Shown here: positions 34,530 to 47,600 of the stretch, piece after piece
Layout: the number at the start of each line of letters is the position of its first letter
How positions within the stretch are numbered: the first letter of the stretch is position 1
NCBI GenBank assembly: GCA_963853835.1
Contig: OY970826.1
Span: forward strand, 3,580,001 to 3,644,000
Reading direction: 5' to 3'
DNA: 64,000 bases
Source: Calendula officinalis
Taxonomy: Eukaryota; Streptophyta; Magnoliopsida; Asterales; Asteraceae
Translations under genes and position numbers: made by a program
The notes under the pieces: generated by a model
The model's input: the letters and a program-made list of their open reading frames with translations, nothing else
What the model was told of the DNA's origin: nothing
Databases searched by the model: none

Positions 34530-37005
34530 ATGTGTAGAAGCACTGTATCACCTCCGGTTCATGAATCCGATCATGTTTCCGGTGAATCTGTTCAGACTAC
34601 TGTATATATTTTAACTTCCGGTGGTCGTAGGATTCCGGCGCATGCTAAAATCCTGGTAATTAATCAACTCGAATCAAACAACGTTGATCCACCGGGAAAC
34701 TGGTTGAATAATCCGTCTTAGATTCCAGTTTTCCGGTGGCGAAAATGTCAAGCTGAATCAATTGATAATTATTTTTCATTTGATTGCTTTGAAAATTTGT
34801 CGGAATTAATCTGTCCGAATAATACCGCTCGACCGGAAAAATTACTAAAAAGTAGTCGGATATATTTCCCCGTGCAATTGAATGTGGTTTTCATCTTTAA
34901 AATGTTAAGCTGTATCAAAATTGATATTAATTTGTGTATTTTCTATACAAAATTTCAGGCATCAGCTTCACCGGTGCTGGAAAGCCTAATTTATCGGCGG
35001 CAAAAGCACCGGAGCTCCGAGAAAACTATTTCGATCGTCGGAGTTCCGTGTGACGCTGTAGAAGTCTTCATTAGATTCCTCTATTTCAACAAGTCAGTAA
35101 TAATTAATATTCACACGGCAACACTTTTTATTATTTTACGTATTTTATTATATTTTAAATTGCAATAAGCATTATTTTATTATATTTATCATCAATGATT
35201 AATGATTTTGTCTCGATTTTTAGATGCAACGAAGAAGAAATGGAGAATTTTGGGATTCATCTACTAGCGCTTTCTCATGTTTACTCCGTACCACTGTTGA
35301 AAGTGAGATGCACCAAAGCTTTAATCGGACGGCTGACGATAGAGAACGTGGTGGATGTACTTCAACTTGCTAGACTCTGCGATGCACCCGATCTTTACCT
35401 AAAATGCATGAAACTGATTTCCTACAGATTCAAATCAGTTGAGGAAACAGAAGGCTGGAAGTTTCTTCAAGACAATGATCCTTACCTTGAACTTGAAATC
35501 CTCAAGTTCATTGATGAAACCGAATCGGTACATAATCTTCTCATTTTAATTTGTATTTATTTTAAAAAGATATTCATGGTATAGTTTACTTTATATTATC
35601 GTGATATTCGTGATCTTGTTGATCTAGTAGTTTTAGATTCTTATTTAAAGTAAATATGGTTTAATTTTTTCCCTAATTAAATATGGAAAATTATAATGAC
35701 AAACCTAAAGGTTCTTAATAAGATGTGAAGACACGCATTAATTAAAAACTTGTACGATAGTCAGTAACCATTCCTACATTTTAGGAATTAACCACAATCA
35801 ATAAAATACAAGTTGAAAATGTTTGGAAACAAATTAAATATTTTATGTATTTTATGCAAATAAACTCCGTAAATCCTCTATGAGGTGGTAATGAATGAAA
35901 TTGATTTGAATGTGCAGAGGAGAAAGAGTACTAGAAAGCATATGCAAGAACAAAGTTTGTATTTCCAATTAAGTGAAGCAATGGATTGTTTACAACATAT
36001 TTGCACGGAAGGTTGCACAAATGTAGGACCATATGATAAGGAACCAAGCAAGAACAAAACACCTTGCAACAAATTCTCTACATGTGAAGGCCTTCAACAC
36101 TCGATTCAACACTTTGCTAATTGTAAAAAGCGAGTTGGTGGCGGTTGTGTTCGGTGCAAACGTATGTGGCAACTCTTCAAACTACATTCGTCCATGTGCG
36201 AGCTACCCGATTCAACTTGCAAAGTTCCCTTATGCAGGTAATTGTTTTGTATTTTAAGTTAATTTAATGTTGATCATATAACCTGATAAAACGATGATGT
36301 GGCAGAATAAAAAAATGGCATGTCACTTGTCATCTCAACATGCTACTTGACATGATCTCGGTTTATCAAATTGTCTAACAACCAATTGAGACATGAACTC
36401 ATTTTTTAATGACCAATGTAACAATAGGGAAATTTGTAAAAATCCAATCTAGAAAAATTTATGGGCATGTTTGGGAAAGTTTATTTAAATGGGTTTTGAG
36501 CTTACTAATTAATAAATTTAAATAAACTTGAAAATTAAATTTTGTTTAAGCTTATTAAGCAAATAACCTTAAAAGCTCCTTAAATAAAATTTTCCAAATA
36601 TGTCCTAAGTGAAGAAAGTACGTTCTTATTTTATGACACAACTTCAAAAACGATTTCCAATCCCGCCTAATAGAGACATGCGAGAGTTGAGATATAGACA
36701 TTTATACTTCTATCCAGCAGTAGAGAGACTGTTTTCTGACAGACTTAATTATAACATGTTTTGACAAATATATGTATGTGGGTGGTTGATGATTTCGAAT
36801 TGTATGTTTATTTAGGCGGTTTAAAACGAAAGAGCAACAAGTGAAGAACAAGAAAGAAGAAGCAAGATGGGAACTCCTAGTTAAAAAAGTTGTAGCGGCT
36901 AAAGCTATATCCTCTTTATCTTTACCCAAGAGGAAATCGGTGCACGAAGAGCAACCGAGATCGTTTCAAGAAGCTATAAATTGTCACGTAAGTGTAGCAT
37001 GTTGA
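34530..37005 (+). CDS. BT: BTB/POZ and TAZ-type zinc-finger protein (BT family), five exons
   Basis: Exons: 34530-34655, 34959-35092, 35224-35527, 35918-36237 and 36816-37005. All junctions are GT-AG and keep frame, giving 357 aa. The family are plant CUL3-adaptor and transcription-scaffold proteins in nucleus and cytosol, calmodulin-binding, linked to nitrate, sugar, hormone and gametophyte responses. The BTB domain is about residues 24-130, split by intron 1 just after RIPAHAKIL. A BACK-like helical region with NVVDVLQLARLCDAPDL follows. A TAZ finger is at about 200-296 with ordered Cys/His (HICTEGC, CNKFSTC, HFANC, GGCVRCKRMWQL, CELPDSTCKVPLC). The basic C-terminal helix RWELLVKKVVAAK fits the calmodulin-binding part. 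The start is the first ATG after the TATA-predicted leader. Which BT paralogue it is cannot be decided. Confidence 0.9.
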
Positions 37006-38650
37006 AGCTAAAACCTATTTGGTGCGATCATATATTCCATCCGATGGCCGAGATGTGTCGATTTAGTTGGTCAAAGGTCGGGTGATAGAGTTACAAAGGA
37101 ATATGCTAAAGGAAGGTTTTTGATCCGTTAGATTTTATATGGTTTAGTTTAATAGAAGGAATAGAAATCCTGTGTTGTACATGTGCAAGTGGGGTGTTTT
37201 GTTTGCTTGTTTGTTGGTTGGTGATAATGGTGATTGGAGTGATGTGATTAGAAAGGGTGGTTTTGTAATTAAGAAACTTTTGAGTTTTTCTTTTTTGCGG
37301 TTTTTAATTGGGACCGGCTGAAACGAATTTTGAATTGCACATCGCTCAAAGATTCTTCACATAAACCTCAACGATCTATATAAATGAACCACCAGCACTC
37401 CCTTTTCTTCAATGAATCTCATATTGGACCAAGAAAAATTCTTGGTTCCTTCAGCTGTCTTATAAAGCAGTTAAGAGTTTCATTTTTTAAGCAAGTTGAA
37501 ATCTGGTTTGCCCCGGTTGGACCCGAGTTAGACCGGCTGAGTTTGACCAAACCGGCCGAGTTTGATCGGTCAAGTTTAAGGGGTTTAACCTCTCTGTTTG
37601 AACAAGTTGCTGGTCCAATTTCCGGTTGAACCGGTCCGACCGCCCAGTTGAACCGGTCTGACTGCCCGGTTGGACCCGGTTTTTAAAACACTGCATAAAT
37701 TACTTCCTTCATCATAACTTGTGTTTTGATATATTTGTATCGTCTGCTTTAACTTTTATACACTATGATGAGTGAAGTAAATTATGTGGTACATAAATCA
37801 TCACCCTTCTCAATTTGGAAGGGTTGTATTATGTTCTATTTTAAATTGAGCACCTTAAAAGTGTATATTAGGCCGCGGGTATGGTCAAAGGCCACGGTGT
37901 ATTGTTTGGCATGATTTTTACGGTGGGGGTGAAGATAGTAAGTCTACACTAGGGGTGAGCATTTTGATCGAAAAAATCGAATCAAACCGACCGAAACCGA
38001 AACTAAATCGATAGGATTTTGGTTCAGATGACCTGTTGCAGCAAAGGCTTGTCAAAAAGCGTTTGTAACTAATCCATAACGACCGAATTAATTATCTTCA
38101 TGCATAAGGATACTAGATTACCTAGTAGAAAAGATTTTAAAATCATCACAAATTGCTTTGATCCTCTGTCTCTGAAACCTTCCTTAATTAAGTGTCCAAT
38201 AAGCAAGAAGGCTCACAAGCAAGCTCCCAACGCAGAAGGGAAAGGTCACATCAAAATATCAAGTAGATGAATAAGAATTTTGAGAAAATCTTTCATTTGT
38301 TTGGAAAAGGAAAGGATATAGGGCGGCCTTAAAAGCTTTGTCATTAGGGAAATCTCTTTCTACCGGGAATTCAAAAAGCTTTTTTGAATCAAAACCGATA
38401 ACATATTATCGGTTCGGTTTCGGTTCAGCTAGATTGATGTATGAGCTTTATTCTCATATGAGGTGTGAGATCGGGAGTTCAATTCTTGTAAACACCCCTT
38501 GTGGTGCCAAGTATAGGGGATTTTTCCCTGGAAATCCCTATAGGGGCTGACTTTGCCCTGTAAAGGAGCTCGAACGGGGGGTGCTCGTTGAAATATTGCG
38601 AGTAGGCTTCCGTTGATATTATTTGTCGTTTCCAAAAAACAAATATGTTT
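37006..38650. other. Spacer downstream of the BT gene with transposon ends
   Basis: 37006-37380 is likely 3' UTR and flank. 37495-37692 is rich in CCGGTT/AACCGG and ends CCGGTTTTTAAAACACTG, a style common at non-autonomous hAT or Mutator termini, but no opposite end was found. 37952 onward (AGGGGTGAGCATTTTGATCG) and the CGGTTCGGTT stretch near 38410 look like one eroded hAT-type element. No gene was seen. Confidence 0.45.
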
Positions 38651-38660
38651 ATAAACACTA

Positions 38661-39418
38661 GAGTTGCGTTCAAGGAGGTCCATTATTTTTACGAAGTCCC
38701 GATGAATAAATCTCAATCATTGATCAATAAGATCTAATGGTCAACATTAATCACATATTTTATATATTGAGGGGTATTTTGGTCATTTTTTTAAAAAATA
38801 AAAATATTTTTTTTTTATTTTAGAATTTTTTTTTTATGAAGGGATATTTTGGTCATTTAGCAGTTAAAAAAAATTCAATTTTTTTATTTTTATTTATTTA
38901 TTTATTTATTTTTTATTAGAAAATAATATTTATTTGATAATTACGTGTATGACTTAATCACATGTGATTTTAGTGTAAAATCGCATGTGATTTTAGTGTA
39001 AAATCACATGTGATTGTATATTTAATCACATTTGATGTTTTAGTTCAATTACATGTGATTTACTATACAATCACATGTGATTCACTATGCAATCACATGT
39101 GATTCACTATGCAATCACATTATATGTTATTAATGAATAAATAATAATTTTTAAAAAAATAATAAGTAAAAAATTAAAAAACTAATTTCTTTTTAAAAAA
39201 AATTTAAATAAAAAAAATTATTTTTTTAAAATGACTAAAATACTCCTCAAATAAAAAATAAAAAAATTTTAAAATAAAAAAATAAAGTTCCAAATGACCA
39301 AAATACCCTTTATGTATAAAATATGTGATTAATCTTGACCATTAGATCTTATTGATCAATGGTTGAAATTTATTCTTCGGGACTTGATAATAATAATGGA
39401 CCTGCTTGAGCGTTTCTC
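38661..39418. mobile_element. Mutator-like MITE with perfect 10-bp target duplication
   Basis: 758 bp. Left end GAGTTGCGTTCAAGGAGGTCC and reversed right end GAGAAACGCTCAAGCAGGTCC. The inverted repeats extend inward over about 130 bp. The exact 10-bp direct repeat ATAAACACTA flanks it (38651-38660, 39419-39428). It belongs to the same family as 22973-23767. The interior at 38950-39120 has about eight AATCACATGTGATT-type palindromes at roughly 23-bp spacing. No ORF. Confidence 0.9.
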
Positions 39419-39462
39419 ATAAACACTAATGTACCTAGGTAAACACAACAAATACTTACAAT

Positions 39463-40470
39463 TAGGGGTGTCTACGGTTATGGAACCGGACCGGGAACGG
39501 GACCAGTAAACCCGGGTTCCTGAAAAAACCAAATTTGAAGACCGACAACCGAACCGGTAAACCTGTTCCAAGCCCGATTCCGTTGCGGGTCGGTTCGGTC
39601 TGCATCAGGGTTGTAAACCTGACTAATATTCTGTGGCTTTTCTCTGCTGTTTTTGCGTGTGATTTTGCTGCAGTTTTGGCCGATATATATAATATGAATT
39701 CAAGATACAAAAATCATATATATTATCTAATCAACAGAAACGAATATATATATTAGTCAACAAAAATCATTATGTTTTAAACACATGAGACGTGATATAT
39801 ATATATAAAGGGTTTTCTAACTCATGCCCTAAAGCTATGAGATAAAAATATTTATTGATGTTAGGAAAATTAATAATTGACAAATAAATTTAATAATTTA
39901 ATAATTGGCAAAATTATACTTCATTTAATATATTTATATTGATATTTAATAATCGTTAAAGTTACCATTTATATTGACAAATAAATTTAATAATTGGCAA
40001 AATTATACTTCATTTAATATATTTATCGATATGTTAGGAAAGAATCTGTTCGATTAATACTCCTTACTTCATACCCTTAGGGCATGAGTTAGCCAAACCT
40101 ATATATAAATTAGAGATTTGAGATACAGGAACCAGAAACCAATCGAGTGTATACAAAATCGAGATACAATAAATTGATATCAATGGCTTTGGAATAGAAA
40201 CCGTCGCTCACAATCGAAACCGGTAGTAATTATGGTATGAATGAACCATTCAAATAGACACAATATACCCTGTAGAAAAAACCTTTTAACTATCGATTCT
40301 TAATCTGGTTTAACCGGAACTGATCCAGGCAGGAACGGGTAAACATGGTTTGCTGTTTTTGACCAAATATAAGAACCGGAAACCAGACCGCTTAAGCCGG
40401 TTCCAGGTCGGCTCGGTTCCGGTTCGGTGCCAGTTCGGTTCTGGTTTTCCGGTTTTGATACACATCCCTA
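39463..40470. mobile_element. Non-autonomous hAT-like element with 8-bp target duplication
   Basis: 1,008 bp. Short ends TAGGGGTGT / reversed TAGGGATGT, with CCGG/CCGGTT-rich subterminal sequence. The exact 8-bp direct repeat CTTACAAT lies at 39455-39462 and 40471-40478. An 8-bp duplication and YAGGG-type ends are hAT features. The element is enlarged by a second MITE at 39810-40099. No transposase. Confidence 0.82.
39810..40099. mobile_element. MITE nested inside the hAT-like element
   Basis: The ends are inverted repeats (GGGTTTTCTAACTCATGCCC and reversed GGTTTGGCTAACTCATGCCC), with TATATA on both sides. The interior holds a partly duplicated TTTAATAATT-rich unit. The superfamily is uncertain, and the TA-rich flank hides any target duplication. 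Confidence 0.65.
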
Positions 40471-40536
40471 CTTACAATATTGGTTATTGCAGATATTGGA
40501 CTGCTTGCTAGTATCTTGGATGGAGAGGACCCAAAG

Positions 40537-40934
40537 GTAGCACTGTCAAATCGTGCTATCGTTTCATGTTTTTGAATAACACGACACGACACAAATTTGT
40601 TCAACACGACACGAAGTCGTGTTTTATTTTGCTGTCACGAACACGACACGTCTAAAAAAACGATAAACACGACAACACAAAATAAATAACAAAAATAACA
40701 AATTTCTAACTTATTACATGCTAAAAACATGACAAACACGACAAGCACGACAAAATCATAACTATCGTGTCAATTTCGTGTTAATCTCCGAACATGAACA
40801 CGAACACGCCACGACATGACTTCGTGTTTGTTTTGCACAACACGAATACGACACGAATTCAAATTTCAATTTTGTCCTAATTTTGTTTCGTTTCGTGTAT
40901 TTTTGTCGTGTCCGTGTCAGGTTTTGACAGCCCT
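40537..40934. mobile_element. hAT-like MITE with CACGACA subterminal repeats
   Basis: 398 bp. The ends share CTGTCAAA in inverted orientation (AGCACTGTCAAA left; AGGGCTGTCAAA reversed right). The exact 8-bp direct repeat ACCCAAAG lies at 40529-40536 and 40935-40942. Many ACACGAC / GTCGTGT copies crowd both subterminal regions, as in hAT elements, where such repeats bind transposase. Confidence 0.75.
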
Positions 40935-40942
40935 ACCCAAAG

Positions 40943-41676
40943 GACAATCCTTTTAATGGAATCACACCCAAAATTACGACTTGAAGAGTACTGGAAAACT
41001 AAATCAAAACCCGAACACCTAAATCGAACTTACCGCACCCGAAATAAACCCCGATGACTAGTGGTGCGACGGTGGAGGTGGCGGAAATACGTTCGAGCGA
41101 GAGGGAGGAATGAGAAAATTAGAAATAAGGGTTTACACCCTAAGCCTATATTTACCCGAATATTCAATCCGAATAACCGAATTTAAAACGGTAAACAACA
41201 CAGTACAATTGAAATGACCATTCTCATTGTACGTGTCATCATTTGGAGCTCTTCATTTGATTAATTAGCAAGTCTAGATCTATTGATTTAATTAGCAAGT
41301 CTAGATCTATTGAATTAATTAGCAATAATCCAAGGCTTGTAGCCTAGTGATATTGATATAAGATGTAAGGTGTTGCTCACGACCTATAAGTCACGTGTTC
41401 AAGTCCTGTTGTGGACAAATAGAATTACATTAGGTGTCGTTCAAAAAATAATATAGTAACAAATACACTAAACCTCTGCCAAAATATACATATCTTGGTC
41501 CAACGATCACTAATTAATTACCTCTAAGCCGAAATAATATTCACTAAACAACAGTAACAAAACTCACTCCATCTACCGCTACAATCACTAAACAACTACG
41601 TTAATCCTAACTAACATAAACTAATATTGTATTAAGTCACTTAATAAACTGGATCTCAATTCAATTTTTGACTTAT
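40943..41676. other. Spacer 3' of the cysteine endopeptidase gene
   Basis: It contains a tandem repeat (ATTAGCAAGTCTAGATCTATTG, two full copies plus a partial, about 41260-41325), the SINE at 41329-41447 and the likely 3' UTR of the endopeptidase next to 41677. No other gene was seen. Confidence 0.55.
41329..41447 (+). mobile_element. tRNA-derived SINE
   Basis: It starts CCAAGGCTTGTAGCC. It has an A-box (TAGCCTAGTGATATTG), a B-box (GTGTTCAAGTCCTG) about 45 bases further, and a tail ending TGTCGTTCAAAAAA. It is the better-preserved sister of 30683-30820. The target duplication is unclear. Confidence 0.65.
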
Positions 41677-44600
41677 TTAGAGCTCATTCTTCATGGGCGT
41701 GTGAGAGTTCTTAATAGGATAAGAAGGCTCCACTGCCACACCACAAAGCCCCTTTTTATCGGGAACTCCACGTTGTATTCTAATGAATCCACCCTCTCCC
41801 CATTCGGCCCCCCACGAGTTCTTCACGATCCAGTACTTCATTCCCTCGGGTGTCTCACCATACCCGACAATTGCTACACCATGATTAACGAACGGTGTAC
41901 AATTTCCAGTAAAAACTCCCTGTTAAAGTAAACAAATACGCGATTTAAGGGTTTTTTTAAAAATAAATAGATTAATGTATCCTTCTAACCTTATGCCTAC
42001 AAATCTTGTTAATGGGCACTTGACACACTAAGAGAAAATTGTCATAGAGATACTTATAGTTACACAAAAAGTGTGGTGTGTGGAATAAAGTTTTTACCTT
42101 TTTGTGACATGTTTTGTAGTCACTAAACCCAAAAGTGGAACCTCTTACCCACACTTTTTAAAAAGTATCACTAAAAGCATAAATGTATCGACACTTTGCA
42201 TTTTGTCGTTAATACTTGTGTCGACAATCTCTTGTAGGGACATTAACTTATGAGAGTGGGAAGAGTGAGCTATTTCTTCGGTGTATGGGTTTATGTGACC
42301 GTGTCCCTTAGGAGGATTTGTAGGATTTAGTTTACGAGGATATATCGTTATTCTTATTACTTCCTCTGCTTCAAATTATTTTTAGCAGTTTCAAATAAGT
42401 AATATATTTTTATAAAAGTAATTCATACGTATGGTCCTGGTTTTATAGCAAATTTTATTAATAGTCAATTAATTTAAAAAATTTCACTGATGGTCCTTAT
42501 TTTTTAAAGATTTTTCATCTATGATTCTTTACGAAAACGGTCGTTTATTTTTCATCGATGCACGTGGGGTACTTTAGTCAATTCGTCTTTTCCTTCTCAT
42601 TTACTCCGAAGTAAATTACACGAATGGTCATTTAGGTTTATAACAAATTTCACCAATGGTCATTTAGTTTCAAAAATTACACTGATAATCCTTATATTCT
42701 AAAAGGTTTTTCACCGATGGCGCTTTATGAAAACGGCCGTTTATTTTTCACGTTAGATGACATCACGTGTGATGCACGTGCAAAGCACGTCAATACATGG
42801 CGTCAATAATCGGGTAAACGAAACGAAATGAAGGAAAAGATTCATTTAAACGGGAGTAAATGATAAGGGAAAGACAAAATGACCAAAATACCCCAATGTG
42901 CATCAGATATGATATCACTTAGCGTAAAAAATAAACAGTCGTTTTCGTAATGGACTATCAGTGAAAAATCTTTCAGAAATAAGGACCATCAATGTAATTT
43001 TATAAACTAAATGAGCATCGGTGTAATTTGTTATAAACTTAAAGGACCATCCGTGTAATTTACTCGGAATTGAATGAGATGGGAAAGATGAACGAAGTAC
43101 CATAAAAGGTAATGTATCACTTAATTGGAATTGGAGGAAGTAAAATTTACAGTTTAGGTACTTTCATCTTACCTGTGAATAGAACTGGACATCATGACCA
43201 AAAGCATCCATGGCGATAGATACAGGCTGGTGTGCAACTGCTTTCAACAATGATTCCTCGTCCAACGCAGGTACATCCTCAAATCCATCGAGCGTTACCA
43301 CTTGGGTAGTTCCGATCTAGATTCAAAAAGAAAAATATACAATTAGATATAACAATCATAATTCATGCAGACCCAAATAGCGGGCCCATAGCGGGCCCTT
43401 TTATTTTTGAAGCATATGATCGTGTCAAGAAAGAGATTCCATTGAAAAGGCATTACTTTTGCCTCGGGTCTCTGTTGCAAGCCCACGAGTAACCAAATCG
43501 AAGCTTGCCACGAGAACTACGTCATGATAAATACCCGTAAGCGGTTAACCGAACTTCCAAACCCAAAAACACTGTATTTTGGGAGTTATTCGCATTTTTT
43601 AATTTTTTCCTTGTACTTTCTTTGTTTTAGGCCCCGTTTATGACCCTTTTTTTTTCCTTTTTAGCTCATTCGAAATTCTGGCTTTAATTAAAATGTATTT
43701 ATGTGAATTGAATGATCAATTTATAATTTTATGAAAACTGAATTTTCTATACTAAAATTGTGTTCTTTGTGTTGAACAAATTTTGAATATCAATTCCATG
43801 ATATTCTTGAATCAACGTAATTTTTGGTTAGATTGTCCAGGAATTCTTAGAATCAACGGGTGCGGTATTATCATTTTTGACTCTATTGTCAACGTTAGTA
43901 CGTACCTTTTCATGATCGCAATCTCCTTTTGTACATACGTAAGGGTAGTTGTGCTCTGTGGCTAGACCTCCATGGTTTTTGATGAACAGGAATGCGATTT
44001 CCATTAGCCCTCCATTACATCCATCGTTTGCGATAGTGTTACAATCAATAAGATGTTGTTCTGATAATGATATTAGTTGGCCGGTTCTAATAGCGTTTAT
44101 TCCTTCGACTGCAACAACTGTCGAAAACGCCCAACAACTTCCTGACAAAAAAAAGCCATTAGTTGAAGGACAAAAACACCAAACAAATACAGATGGTAAA
44201 CATCAATATCATTTCTCAAACTCAAAATAATTGGTGGTAAATATAGGATCACGTTTAAAATATTGATTTTCATAATTTTGTAACTAGTTAATGAATTAGA
44301 TATATATCGTTACAAAATTACATCAAAACAATAATAATGAACTTTTCAGTAAAAATATTATTCGGTTTGAAGGTTTTATACATTCGGATAACTTTCAACT
44401 AGGCCAAATTAATGTGATGCATATATATGATCCTAGGGCACAGAGTGATCCAGAAATAGTTTACAAGGGTGTATTTGATTTAACACCAGAAAGAACTAGA
44501 AGAAAATGCCAAATCGAACTGAAGAGAACGTTGGCCCAAAAACGTTGTCTTTTGGAGTTATTTATATTTTTAAGTTTTTTTGTCTAGTTTGGGCCTGTAC

Positions 44601-47600
44601 AAATGTCTTTTTAGGCTAATTCAAAAATCTATCTCTATTTAAAGGTTTCTTTTAAATAATGGATGTTGGAACAAAATCACAGGTCAACTTATTACTGATG
44701 CTGCAGTTAGTACTGATCATATTTACTACTGATGAACATTATGCTTAGTACTGATGGTGCAGAATTACTTACTACTGATGAGTTGATACTGGTGAAAGAC
44801 TATAACTTAGTTACTACTGATCAAGGCATATTGAAGATACTACTGATCAATAGTAGTTACTACTGACGATGGTTTTGGACTTACTACTGGTCACCAGACT
44901 TACTACTGACGATGCTTATTTACTACTGGTGATTGCAGATTACTACTGATATACGATTTGGAAGCAAATCAAGTCCGAGATCTTCGTAGAGATAGTTATA
45001 GAATGTAATTCAATGTATATCTTTATAATTCGAATGTAAATCAAGTCCTAGAATAACTAGGGTAAATAGTTAGGCTTCAAGGACTATTATAAATAGTTCC
45101 TTACGAATTGTAAACGTACGTGTGTATTGTTAATCAATAATATACATTGAAGCTTTTTGTGAAACTGTGTTCTTAATATTCTCGCATATTGTTCTTACAG
45201 TTTATTGTTCTTAATATATTGATATAGTGTTGATCCGCTGCAACTTCTATTATCAATTAGATCTAAAGGTGTTTATTAACTCTTCATAGTTAATCGATCC
45301 TGACAGGTGGTATCAGAGCTTATTGGTTCTAGATCTACGAATTTTTAAGAACAACAAAAAGTTTTAATCTTTAAAACACACACATTATTAAACATGACTG
45401 ATAATAATGAAAGCACTCAAGCCAACAAAATCCCTATACTCACTCCCAATAACTTTGGGATGTGGAAGAATCGTATTAAGCAATACATGCTTATTACAGA
45501 TTATTTCATGTGGGAAGTTGTCATGGAAGGCAACAAAACTGGTCCTGGTCAAGCAAGCAGCTCTGCAACTGAAGCAGACAAACTTAAATGTGAGAAGGAG
45601 AAGAAAGACAAAGGCATCGAACTCAAAACTCTAAGCACTCTCTTACTGGCCATTCCTAATGACTATCAACATCTCTTTGTTGAGTATGATGATGCAAAGG
45701 TACTGTGGCAAGCATTGGAGAAGAGATTCGTTGGCACCAAAAGCACCAAGAGGAACATGAAATCTGTTCTCAAGCAAGACTTTGAAAACTTCAAAGGAAA
45801 GCCCAATGAGACACTTACTCAAGTGTTTGACAGATTCAACAAGCTAATTGGTGAACTTAACCAGGTTGGGGTTAAGATGGATCAAGAAGATGTCAACATG
45901 AAGTTCCTAAGGTCTCTTAGTGAAGAATGGGCCATGTACACAGTGATGTACAGACAGAGAGATGCACTAGAAGAAAAGGAGTTAGATGAACTCTACAATG
46001 ATCTCAGAGTATTTGAAACTGAGGTAAATCAAAAGAACCCTTCTATTTCTTCTAATAATGCTGCATTTGTATCTAGTACAGGTCAAGGTCAAGAAACTGC
46101 CGCAGGAAAGGCTGCAGATTGTGAAGATGCTGCAAGAGAATCCTTCTTCACTAGTCATGTGCATACTGCACTGATTAGTGATGATCTGGAACAATTGAAT
46201 CCAGATGATCTTGAGGAGATGGATCTTAAATGGCAGATGGCTATGCTGAGCCTAAGAACCAAAAGATTCTTAAAAAGGACTGGTAGGACAAGTCTCAACT
46301 ACAACAAAGGTGACAAAGCTGGATTTGACAAAACTAAAGTCAAATGTTACAACTGTAACAATCTTGGTCACTTTGCAAAAGAATGTCCTCAGCCAGATAA
46401 AAGATCAAAATCAACTGCTCTTGTTTCACAACAAGGACAAGGCTATGACTGGAGCTTTCAAGCAGAAGAGCATGCTCAAAATCAAGCTCTTATGGCCTTT
46501 ACTGACAGCAAATCTGAGGTAAAACCTAAACCTTGTACTTCTGAATGTGTTAAAATTGTTAAAAATTTAGAAAAAGAAAACACTAAATTAAATGAAGATT
46601 TAGCAAAAGCAGTAAGAAGAAACCATGAATTTGATGGTGTGATTGCTGATCAAGAACATCAGATAAAGGTGTACCAGATGATTGATCAAAGGATAAAGGA
46701 AGAATTGCTTCAAGCTGTAGATGAGAAAGAGTTTTATGAATTAAAAAATAAAGAATTAACAAGTAAATTAGAAGAATTACAACTTGAAATTGAACAAAAT
46801 AAATTGACAATTAAGAAATTTGAAAGAAGCACTAAAATTCTTGATGAATTAACTAATAATCAAACTACAGAAAAAGTTGTTCATGAAGTGGGATATCATG
46901 CTGTACCACCTCCATATAAATTCATCCCTCCACTTAAAGATAGTTCAGAAAGAATAATTAATGAATTAAAAAGTGAAAATCAAACTGAATCTAATACTGA
47001 AACATCTGAATCAAATGATTTTTCTGATGATGATAGAACTACAAACTCAATTGAATTTACAATCTTCCAAACTGAATCTCCAAACTCAATTGATACAAGT
47101 TTTCACACATCACAAAGTGAAGAAAATTCTCCTAAATATGATGCAGAAAATATACCAAAAAACTTAAAAAGGGGAAATCAAAGAAACAGGAATCAACTCT
47201 TAGAACAAAGAAAAACAATTAGGGCTAAAGATAATAAATTAAAATGTGTTATTTGCAACAAAGTAAATCATTTAGCAAAGGATTGTCACTTCAATCCAAT
47301 AAATTGCAAAGAGTTAAAGGAATTTAAAAATTTTAAAGAAAAAGCAAAAACACAAAAGTTAAAAGATACTACTGGTCCTTCAGTAGTGAATAAAAATAAA
47401 ACTCCAATTGCTGAAACACCAAGATTTGGAAGAGGTGCACCAAGATTTGTGCGAAACAGAAGAGTTGGAAGCCCAAAGAACAGCAATTACTTCAAGAACA
47501 ATGGAAAATCAAATCAAAATAAACAATATTTTAAATTTTCCAACACCAGTAAAAACTGTAACAATTTTACTACTGGTGTTAACCCTAATTATAATGCTGT

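Larger units (their letters stand above)
44664..45305 (+). repeat. 5' LTR of the plus-strand Sirevirus-like element
   Basis: 642 bp, TGTTGGAACAAAATC to GATCCTGACA. Nine exact TACTACTG motifs and four variants lie in 44689-44950. A TATA box lies at 45088-45095. Confidence 0.95.

Noticed and set aside
34797..35168. 123-codon ORF in the BT gene
   Set aside because: It is exon 2 with read-through into introns 1 and 2. Splice sites and family comparison define 34959-35092 as the real exon.
37495..37692. CCGGTT-rich block as a coding exon (81-codon ORF)
   Set aside because: Repeated CCGGTT/AACCGG words and the ending TTTTTAAAACACTG fit a transposon terminus, not a protein.
43783..44230. Plus-strand ORFs over the endopeptidase exon 2
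   Set aside because: Antisense to a conserved, spliced exon, with no features of their own.
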